Made by a program: the position numbers and the translations under genes
Assembly (NCBI GenBank): GCA_038221545.1
Contig: JBBRIE010000133.1
Span: 1-7,863, forward strand
DNA: 7,863 nucleotides
Direction: 5' to 3'
From: JBBQNY01 sp038221545
GTDB lineage: Bacteria > Pseudomonadota > Gammaproteobacteria > Xanthomonadales > Ahniellaceae
Part shown: positions 1 through 5,413 of the stretch, in pieces
Layout of the letters: every line of letters starts with the position of its first letter
How positions within the stretch are numbered: the first letter of the stretch is position 1
Notes under the pieces: model-generated
Database searches by the model: none
Told to the model about the DNA's origin: nothing
The model's input: only the letters and a program-made list of their open reading frames with translations

Positions 1-17
1 CCCTCACCAGCCGGCGA

Positions 18-33
18 AGTGCCCATTGGCACT
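18..33. repeat. 6-bp perfect inverted repeat near the left edge
   Basis: AGTGCC and GGCACT flank a 4-base CATT loop. The repeat lies about 110 bases beyond the end of the MFS gene and is followed by a TATAAC sequence at 33-38. There is no T-run on either side, so it is not a classical intrinsic terminator. It could be an operator or a weak hairpin, and chance is possible. The surrounding sequence (about 1-100) has lower GC than the genes and looks intergenic. Confidence 0.3.
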
Positions 34-143
34 ATAACGATCGGCGGTCTAGCGAAGTCGAGTTTTCCGGCGTGCGAGATCGATGTCTTAGGCATTGTGC
101 TGCAGCGACAGACGTCGCGTCGCGATCCAGCGGCTGGCCGCAG

Positions 144-1433
144 CTAGAGCGTTTCGGCCACCGGATCCACCGATGCGACTTCCGCCGTCGACCGCGGCGA
201 GCGGATCGCGTCCGCCGGATGGTGTCGCTGCCGGTAACGCAACCAGCAGACGAGTCCGGTGGCGACGAACAGCGTGGCGACGAGGGCGAGCCGCTGCGCG
301 TACTGATCGATCGCAGGCGCGATCAACCCTGCAATCACCGAGTTGAGCGCGCTCCAGATCACCGCCTGCAGGCTCGATGCGGCTCCGCGTTGATGCGGAT
401 GGCGGTCGAGCATCAGCAGTGTCATCGCCGGAAACGTGCACGAGATGCCAAACGCGGTCATCGCGATCGGCAGGATCGCCCACGGCGGATGCGGCTCGTC
501 CACCGCGAACGCGTACGCGAGGTTGAACAGCACGCCGACGCCCATCACCGCGAAGCCGAGCGAAGCGGTCTGCGCCTGCGACAGTCGGCCGGCGACGCGC
601 GCGGAGGTCGCCGAACCCAGCATCATGCCGATGACAATCGGCACGAACAGCCAGCCGAAATCGGTCGCGCCGAGCTGCCACTGCCCGAGCACGATCGCGG
701 GCGCGGAGCTGATGTAGAGGAACAGCGCGCCGAAGTTGAGCCCGCCCGCGACGGCGAGCAACAGGAATCCGCGGTCGCGCAGGATGTCGCGATACACGGA
801 CCCGAGCGCGCGGGCCGCGAGGGGCCGGCGCGCAGCCGGGGGATGCGTCTCGCGCAGCGCGAAGGCGCACAGCACCCACAGCAGCGCGGCGTAGCCGGCC
901 AGGAACGCGAAGATCGCGTGCCAGCCGAAGCGCACGAAGATCGCGCCTCCCACGATCGGTGCGAGCGCGGGCGCGATGCCGAAGATCAACGAGATGAGGC
1001 TCATGACGCGTTGTGCCTGCGCGCCCTCGAAGCAATCGCGCACCATGGCGCGCCCGACGATGAGGCCGGCGCCTGCGGACAGGCCCTGCAGGGCGCGGAA
1101 CGCGAGCAGTTCGCCGATGGTCGAGGCGAGCGCGCAGCCGATCGACGCCACCGTGAACACCGCGACGCCCACCAGAATGACGACGCGGCGCCCGTACGCA
1201 TCGGACAACGGTCCGTGGAACAGCGCCATCACGCCGTAGGCGACGATGTAGACGCTCAGTGTCTGCTGCATCGCGAACGCGGTGGTGCCGAGGTCGCGCG
1301 CGACCGCCGGGAAGGCCGGGAACAGCGTGTCGATCGCGAACGGCCCGAACATCGCCAGCAGCGCCAGCAGGCCGGCGAAGCCGACGGGATGCACAACCGG
1401 CGTCGCCGGCGCGCCGGGGCGGGCGGCGGTCAT
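144..1433 (-). CDS. Bcr/CflA-type MFS multidrug efflux transporter
   Basis: This is a complete 429-residue inner-membrane transporter of the major facilitator superfamily, drug:H+ antiporter-1 type (12 helices), and the length is typical. Visible family marks include an acidic residue in helix 1 (Asp35, in FAIDTLFPAFP, matching the IDMYLPALP-like motif of Bcr/CflA proteins). Motif A is GPLSDAYGRR at about 74-83. A motif-B-like RALQGLSAGAG lies at 113-123, and the Pro/Gly-rich motif C of antiporters, GIAPALAPIVGGA, at 152-164. GAASSL at about 350-355 matches the Bcr-type helix 11 region. Family members export bicyclomycin, chloramphenicol, sulfonamides or similar compounds using the proton gradient; the substrate here cannot be read from sequence. 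The ATG at 1433 is the first usable start, although its ribosome site is weak. The gene begins 13 bases after the small membrane protein stop, so it is probably co-transcribed and translationally linked. The stop codon is TAG, which matters for interpreting the TAG inside parC. Confidence 0.93.
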   Translation of the reverse strand: MTAARPGAPATPVVHPVGFAGLLALLAMFGPFAIDTLFPAFPAVARDLGTTAFAMQQTLSVYIVAYGVMALFHGPLSDAYGRRVVILVGVAVFTVASIGCALASTIGELLAFRALQGLSAGAGLIVGRAMVRDCFEGAQAQRVMSLISLIFGIAPALAPIVGGAIFVRFGWHAIFAFLAGYAALLWVLCAFALRETHPPAARRPLAARALGSVYRDILRDRGFLLLAVAGGLNFGALFLYISSAPAIVLGQWQLGATDFGWLFVPIVIGMMLGSATSARVAGRLSQAQTASLGFAVMGVGVLFNLAYAFAVDEPHPPWAILPIAMTAFGISCTFPAMTLLMLDRHPHQRGAASSLQAVIWSALNSVIAGLIAPAIDQYAQRLALVATLFVATGLVCWLRYRQRHHPADAIRSPRSTAEVASVDPVAETL

Positions 1434-1446
1434 GCCGGCCGCGCGC

Positions 1447-1635
1447 TCAAGCCGGCAACCGCGGAATGCCCTCGGTGCCGGACCATTGCAGGGTCGGCAG
1501 GCCCAGCATCGGCGCGAACAGCCAGTACAGGACCAGCACGATGCCGACCAGGATCGCCATCCGGAACGCGAATGCCGCGATCTTGATGAACAGGTACACC
1601 CCCACCACCAGCAAAGCGATTGCCATCCAGCTCAA
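1447..1635 (-). CDS. Small hydrophobic membrane protein, function unknown
   Basis: This is a short gene of about 62 residues (59 if started at the in-frame ATG at 1626). The product is almost entirely hydrophobic from its start to about residue 40, broken by single Lys and Arg residues, so it probably forms one long or two short membrane helices. A short polar tail with Leu-Pro, Trp-Ser-Gly and Pro-Arg-Leu-Pro follows. I do not recognise the family. The TTG at 1635 is preferred because a perfect GGAGGA lies 6 bases upstream, whereas the ATG at 1626 is 15 bases away and the ATG at 1665 would start before the ribosome site. It precedes the MFS gene by 13 bases and is divergent from parC. Support for it being real comes from the strong ribosome site, the coherent hydrophobic pattern and the tight spacing to the MFS gene. 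A 99-codon ORF in another frame overlaps it but has an incoherent, Arg/Gly/Pro-rich product. Confidence 0.62.
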   Translation of the reverse strand: MSWMAIALLVVGVYLFIKIAAFAFRMAILVGIVLVLYWLFAPMLGLPTLQWSGTEGIPRLPA

Positions 1636-1641
1636 ACGGAA

Positions 1642-1647
1642 TCCTCC
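1642..1647 (-). promoter_or_regulatory. Ribosome binding site of the small membrane protein
   Basis: On the minus strand this reads GGAGGA, a near-perfect Shine-Dalgarno sequence and among the strongest in the window. It is 6 bases from the TTG at 1635 and 15 from the ATG at 1626, which is why TTG is chosen as the start. Confidence 0.65.
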
Positions 1648-1663
1648 AGTAATGCGACGGCGC

Positions 1664-1669
1664 ATGATA
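1664..1669 (-). promoter_or_regulatory. Candidate -10 element for the small protein / MFS unit
   Basis: The minus strand reads TATCAT (5 of 6 matches to TATAAT), about 29 bases before the TTG start. No good -35 box is found 16-18 bases upstream, where the sequence is the GC palindrome. This is position-based inference only. Confidence 0.3.
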
Positions 1670-1673
1670 GCCG

Positions 1674-1687
1674 CGCCGCGCGCGGCG
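1674..1687. repeat. 14-bp perfect GC palindrome between divergent genes
   Basis: CGCCGCGCGCGGCG is identical to its own reverse complement. It sits between the two -10-like motifs of the divergent promoter region, where a regulator binding it could affect both directions. In DNA this GC-rich such palindromes also arise by chance, so an operator role is speculative. Confidence 0.35.
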
Positions 1688-1693
1688 ATCCGC

Positions 1694-1699
1694 GATAAT
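1694..1699 (+). promoter_or_regulatory. Candidate -10 element for parC
   Basis: GATAAT (5 of 6 matches to TATAAT) lies 29 bases before the parC ATG, which would give a short leader of roughly 20-25 bases. The expected -35 position is all G/C and does not resemble TTGACA, so either the promoter is activator-dependent or the match is fortuitous. Confidence 0.35.
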
Positions 1700-1728
1700 C
1701 CCCCATTCGCTCCAGTGCAAGCCCCGCA

Positions 1729-3978
1729 ATGACCTCTCCCGTCGTCACCCCGTTCGAAGCCTTCGAACCCATGCCGCTGCGCGAGTACGCGGAACGCGCG
1801 TACCTCGACTACTCCATGTACGTGGTGCTCGACCGCGCGCTGCCCTTCATCGGCGACGGCCTGAAGCCGGTGCAGCGGCGGATCATCTACGCGATGAGCG
1901 AGCTGTCGCTCGACCACGCGGCCAAGCCGAAGAAGAGCGCGCGCACCGTCGGCGACGTGATCGGCAAGTACCACCCGCACGGCGATTCCGCCGCGTACGA
2001 GGCCATGGTGCTGATGGCGCAGTCCTTCAGCTACCGCTATCCGCTGATCGACGGCCAGGGTAACTTCGGGTCCCCCGACGATCCCAAGAGCTTTGCCGCG
2101 ATGCGCTATACCGAGTCGCGACTGACACGGCACGCGCAGCTGCTGCTGTCGGAACTCGGCCACGGCACGGTCGAATTCAGCGCGAACTTCGACGGCACCC
2201 TGCAGGAACCTGACTGGTTGCCCGCGCGCCTTCCGCAGGTGCTGCTCAACGGCAGCATGGGCATCGCGGTCGGCATGTCGACCGATATCCCGCCGCACAA
2301 TCTGCGCGAGGTCGCGAGCGCCTGCATCCGGCTGATCGAGGACCCCGACGCCACGGTGCGCGACCTCTGCGAGCACGTACTCGCGCCCGACTACCCGACC
2401 CGCGCCGAGATCATCACCCCGCGCGAGGACCTCGTGCGGATGTACGAGACCGGGCTCGGCAGCGTGCGCGCCCGCGCCGTGTGGCGGCGCGAGAACACCG
2501 ACATCGTGATCGATGCGCTGCCGCACCAGGTGTCGCCCTCCAAGGTCATGGAACAGATCGCGCAGCAGATGCGCGCGAAGAAGCTGCCGCTGGTGGAGGA
2601 CCTGCGCGACGAGTCGAACCACGAGAATCCCATTCGCCTCGTGATCGTGCCGCGCTCGAGCCGCGTCGATGCCGAAGAGTTGATGCGGCACCTGTTCGCC
2701 ACCACCGACCTCGAGCGCAGCTTCCGGGTCAACCTCAACATGATCGGCCTCGACGGCCGCCCGCAGCTCAAGGACCTGAAGACCCTGCTGGCGGAGTGGC
2801 TGACTTTCCGCACGGACACCGTGCGGCGGCGGCTGCAGCACCGCCTCGAGAAGGTCGAGCGCCGGCTGCACCTGCTCGACGGCCTGCGCATCGCCTACCT
2901 CAACCTCGACGAGGTCATCCGCATCGTCCGCACCGAGGACGAGCCAAAGCCGGTGCTGATGCGCCGCTTCGCGCTGAGCGAGGAGCAGGCCGACTACATC
3001 CTCGAAACGCGGCTGCGCCAACTCGCGCGCCTCGAGGAAATGTAGATCCGCGCCGAACAGGACGCGCTCGAGGACGAGCGCGCAAAGCTTGCGACCACGC
3101 TCAAGTCGGCGCAGCGGCTGCGCACGCTGGTGCGCGACGAGATACGCGCAGACGCGGAAGAGTTCGGCGACGCGCGCCGTTCGCCACTGGTGGTGGCCGT
3201 GGCGGCGCAGGCGTTGAGCGAATCCGAACTCACGCCGTCCGAACCCGTCACCGTGGTTCTCTCCGTCAAGGGCTGGGCGCGCGCGGCCAAGGGCCACGAC
3301 GTCGATCCCGCCGCCCTCGCCTACCGCGAAGGCGATGCGGCGCATGCGGCGGTGCGCGGGCGCAGCAACCAGCAGGCCATCTTCTTCGACTCGACCGGAC
3401 GCGCCTACGCGACGCCCGCGCACGCGCTGCCATCCGCACGCGGACATGGCGAGCCGCTGACCGGTCGCTTCGCGCTGCCGGCGGGCGCGCGCTTCGAGGC
3501 CGTCACGATCGGCGATGACGAAGCGAAAGTCGTGATCGCGACGTCGCACGGATACGGGTTCGTCGCGCCGCTCAGCGCGTTCGCCTCGCGCAACAAGGCT
3601 GGCAAGACCGCGGTAAGCCTCACCGCCGGCGCGCGCGTGCTGCAGCCAGCCGCAACCGCCGATGTCGCGCGCGACCGCATCGTGGCGGTGACGACGCAGG
3701 GTCACCTGCTCATGTTCTCGGTGGCCGACCTGCCCGAGCTCGAGCGCGGCAAGGGCAACAAGCTCATCGAGGTTCCCAAGGCGCGGCTCGCCAGCGGCGA
3801 CGAAACGGTCGCCGGCATCGCCGTGGTGCGCGAAGGCGGCGAAGTACTGGTGTATTCCGGCCAGCGCTTCCTGCGGATGAAGTGGGCCGACCTCGTCGCG
3901 TATCAGGGCAACCGGGCGCAGCGCGGATCGAAACTTCCGCGCGGCTTCCAGCGCGTCGACCGCATCGCGCCCGCCTGA
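1729..3978 (+). CDS. parC: DNA topoisomerase IV subunit A, interrupted by an in-frame TAG
   Basis: ParC is the DNA-cutting subunit of topoisomerase IV, which with ParE decatenates daughter chromosomes in the cytoplasm. Ignoring one internal stop, the frame encodes 749 residues, close to E. coli ParC (752), and aligns along its whole length. Residues 1-100 hold the start of the winged-helix domain with the quinolone-determining region; Ser87 and Glu91 match E. coli Ser80 and Glu84 (wild type). The catalytic pair is Arg126-Tyr127 in AAMRYTES. The GIAVGM segment, the tower domain and the coiled-coil C-gate follow. The C-terminal beta-pinwheel repeats (GWARAAKGHD, SNQQAIFFDSTGRAYA, GYGFVAP, GHLLMFSVADLPELERGKGNKLI) occupy about residues 500-749. 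Codon 439 is TAG, where E. coli has Lys in LEEMKIR. Naive splitting would give 1729-3045 (438 aa) and a piece from a GTG at 3130 to 3978. That GTG has no ribosome site and lies inside the returning coiled-coil helix, so it is not a credible start. The ATG at 1729 is taken because the product is then only about 7 residues longer at its N-terminus than E. coli ParC. Confidence 0.93.
3043..3045 (+). other. Premature in-frame TAG (amber) codon within parC
   Basis: The frame reads Arg-Leu-Glu-Glu-Met, then TAG, then Ile-Arg-Ala-Glu-Gln. In E. coli ParC, recalled from memory, the same place is KLEEM-K-IRGEQ, so the expected codon is AAG (or AAA) and a single A-to-T change at 3043 explains the stop. 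The 310 sense codons after it stay in frame with typical codon use and conserved motifs, so no long decay is evident. Confidence 0.95.
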
Positions 3979-4139
3979 GGGGTGCGGGTAGTTCGAAGCG
4001 GCGGTATGTCGGTCGGCGGGAATCGGGCGACTCGCCGGGCGGACGTGGGCGAACGGCGACCTCGGCCCGGCCGCGATCGAAATGGTTCGGGACTGCAACC
4101 GGCTCGTCATCAAAATTGTGGGGGGCGCATTTACTGTCA

Positions 4140-4158
4140 GGGAGTTCCGCACTCTCCC
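4140..4158 (+). other. Possible stem-loop in the leader of the TonB-domain lipoprotein gene
   Basis: GGGAG (4140-4144) can pair with CTCCC (4154-4158) across a 9-base loop, ending 13 bases before the ATG at 4172. The hairpin would enclose the only GGGAG Shine-Dalgarno-like sequence nearby, although that is too far from the ATG to serve it. It may be a leader structure or chance. The rest of the 193-base gap after parC shows no clear terminator or promoter, although roughly 4080-4170 is lower in GC than the genes. Confidence 0.25.
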
Positions 4159-4171
4159 GAAGAAAATCAGC

Positions 4172-5242
4172 ATGCGCCGCGCCGCTCTCACAGTCATCGT
4201 ATCTGCGGCGGTCTTCGGCACCGCCCTGATGCTGGGTGGATGCAACGACAGGAACGCGACGCCCGCGCCTCTGGTTGCAACTCCCCCGTCTCCGGTTCGG
4301 GGTGACGCCGCACCGAAAGATTCGGTCGAACAACTCCGCCAGCGCGCTCGCGCGGCCTTCGCCGCGGGTCGCCTCGTGACCCCGCCGGACGACAATGCCC
4401 TTGCGATCAACCTCGAACTGCTGGCGCGGGATGAGCAGGACGAAGGCGCGCGACAGGCAGTGGCGGATCTCTTTCCCGCCGTGGTCGCCGCGGCCGAACA
4501 AGCCCTGGCAAGCGACGCATTCGAGGAATCGGAACGACTGCTCGGATTGCTGGAGCGAGCGAATCCCGATTCGGCAACCGCGTCGCGCATGCGCGAACAG
4601 CTGTCTGCGGCTCAATCCGTGTTCGCGCAGCGCGCGGCGCAGGACGACGCGAAAGTCGAGCTCGCGCTTCTCGCAGAAGTCGCGACCGCCACACCCGCCG
4701 CGCCGGTCGCCGTGGAACCCGCTGCAGGCGCGGCCGCGATCAGCGGTGTTGCAGGATCCGCTTCGTCGGGGGCGCTGCCGATCGACGGCCCGGTAACCGT
4801 GGGTTCCAGTGCAATCCGGGGACCCGTGGCGTCGGCGCAAGAGCCGCCTGCGCCTTCCAGACCCGGGACTTCGGGCCTTGCGTCGTTGGACACCGCCGCT
4901 TCGGCGGCTGCGGCTGCGGCTGCGGCTGCATCCGCTCCGGTCGCCGCGACTGCACCAGCGAGATCCACGGATTTCAGCGGAGCTGAGATCCTCACTCGCG
5001 TGAAGCCGGATTATCCCCAGGTCGCGCGTACTCGCCGGACGTCTGGCTGGGTCGACCTCGAGTTCACGGTCACCGCCGACGGGCGTGCCGAGGCCATTCG
5101 GGTAGTCGAGGCCAAACCGGAGAATCTCTTCGACCGCTCTGCGCAACGCGCGCTCGCGCGCTGGCGTTTCAAGCCCGCGGAGCGCAATGGCGCCGCCGTG
5201 CAGTCCACTTTGCGCACTCGCATCAACTTCTCGGCGGGCTGA
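4172..5242 (+). CDS. Lipoprotein with helical region and C-terminal TonB domain
   Basis: The 356-residue product starts with a basic N-terminus (MRRAAL), a hydrophobic stretch and the lipobox LGGC, with Cys24 as the lipidated residue. The +2 residue is Asn, not Asp, which favours outer-membrane sorting by the E. coli rule. Residues about 49-170 are a charged, Ala/Leu-rich helical region resembling TPR-type repeats (RARAAFAAGRLVTPPDDNA, then an ERANPDS turn). An Ala/Pro/Ser-rich linker (about 172-266) includes nine consecutive Ala at 245-253. The last 89 residues match the TonB C-terminal domain: PDYPQVAR, GWVDLEFTVTADG, FDRSAQRALARWRFKPAERNG. Classical TonB is anchored in the inner membrane and couples ExbB/ExbD energy to outer-membrane receptors; no exbB or exbD is present here, so an energy-transducing role is unproven. 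The ATG at 4172 is chosen because it places the signal peptide at the N-terminus; an in-frame ATG at 4082 would bury it. The ribosome site is weak (GAAG about 9 bases upstream). Similar proteins are often named energy transducer TonB. Confidence 0.85.
   Translation: MRRAALTVIVSAAVFGTALMLGGCNDRNATPAPLVATPPSPVRGDAAPKDSVEQLRQRARAAFAAGRLVTPPDDNALAINLELLARDEQDEGARQAVADLFPAVVAAAEQALASDAFEESERLLGLLERANPDSATASRMREQLSAAQSVFAQRAAQDDAKVELALLAEVATATPAAPVAVEPAAGAAAISGVAGSASSGALPIDGPVTVGSSAIRGPVASAQEPPAPSRPGTSGLASLDTAASAAAAAAAAASAPVAATAPARSTDFSGAEILTRVKPDYPQVARTRRTSGWVDLEFTVTADGRAEAIRVVEAKPENLFDRSAQRALARWRFKPAERNGAAVQSTLRTRINFSAG
4904..4927 (+). repeat. In-frame GCGGCT hexanucleotide repeat (4 copies)
   Basis: Four perfect GCGGCT copies, followed by GCA, encode a run of nine Ala in the linker of the TonB-domain lipoprotein. 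Gain or loss of units would keep the frame and only change linker length, so length variation among strains is possible. Confidence 0.85.
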
Positions 5243-5263
5243 CGGGCCGATTCATCGATCCCG

Positions 5264-5279
5264 GCGACAGGCGTGTCGC
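5264..5279 (+). terminator. Weak candidate terminator hairpin after the TonB-domain gene
   Basis: GCGACA and TGTCGC form a perfect 6-bp stem with a GGCG loop, starting 21 bases after the stop at 5242. No T-run follows (the next bases are AAGACC), so it does not meet the rule for an intrinsic terminator. It could still stabilise the 3' end of the transcript. Confidence 0.3.
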
Positions 5280-5357
5280 AAGACCCCAGGGCCGCGTCCG
5301 TAGCGCATCCCGCCGCTTACGGCTGGCAAAATTACCCGCGGTTTCCGCCCGGTTGCG

Positions 5358-5371
5358 CCGGATCGATCCGG
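5358..5371. promoter_or_regulatory. 14-bp perfect palindrome upstream of the acylase gene (candidate operator)
   Basis: CCGGATCGATCCGG equals its own reverse complement. It ends 9 bases before a CATAAT -10-like sequence and so occupies the space where the -35 box would be. That placement fits an operator or activator site, but no regulator is known and the call rests on symmetry and position. Confidence 0.35.
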
Positions 5372-5380
5372 GCGTTCGCG

Positions 5381-5386
5381 CATAAT
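5381..5386 (+). promoter_or_regulatory. Candidate -10 element of the acylase gene
   Basis: CATAAT (5 of 6 matches to TATAAT) lies 27 bases before the ATG at 5414. A TTGCGC at 5353-5358 resembles a -35 box, but the 22-base spacing is too long for a standard sigma-70 promoter, so any promoter here would be weak or activator-dependent. Confidence 0.35.
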
Positions 5387-5398
5387 GCGTTTCGACCT

Positions 5399-5405
5399 GG
5401 GGGAG
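5399..5405 (+). promoter_or_regulatory. Ribosome binding site of the acylase gene
   Basis: GGGGGAG lies 8 bases before the ATG at 5414 and fixes this as the start rather than the in-frame GTG at 5273, which sits in the loop of a hairpin and has no ribosome site. A second in-frame ATG at 5420 is also possible. Confidence 0.6.
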
Positions 5406-5413
5406 CGGCGGCG

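Noticed and set aside
1..95. A possible partial minus-strand gene starting with ATG at 95 and open to the window edge, following the MFS gene
   Set aside because: Only 31 codons are visible, there is no ribosome site, and codon use includes AGA, ATA, GTT and AAA, unlike the GC3-rich neighbours. It looks like intergenic sequence, although a true start of a downstream gene cannot be excluded.
131..142. GCGG/CCGC hairpin just beyond the MFS stop as a terminator
   Set aside because: The stem is only 4-5 bp with a tiny loop and there is no T-run in the direction of transcription.
72..1586. A 504-codon open frame on the plus strand opposite the MFS gene
   Set aside because: The product is Arg/His/Glu-rich and low in hydrophobic residues, typical of antisense reading in high-GC DNA. 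The minus strand encodes a clear transporter.
3130..3978. A separate gene for the C-terminal half of ParC starting at GTG 3130
   Set aside because: The GTG lacks a ribosome site and falls within a coiled-coil helix of ParC, 84 bases after the TAG in the same frame. It is the continuation of parC rather than a designed split subunit.
1447..4590. A 1047-codon open frame on the minus strand running opposite parC and the start of the lipoprotein gene
   Set aside because: It is the antisense shadow of GC-rich coding DNA. Its product is rich in Arg, Ala, His and Gly with no coherent domain, while the plus strand has an unmistakable ParC. Only its last 60 or so codons correspond to a real small gene.
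5273..5413. N-terminal extension of the acylase from the GTG at 5273
   Set aside because: No ribosome site, a non-hydrophobic extension that would place the signal helix internally, and a better start at 5414 with GGGGGAG 8 bases upstream.
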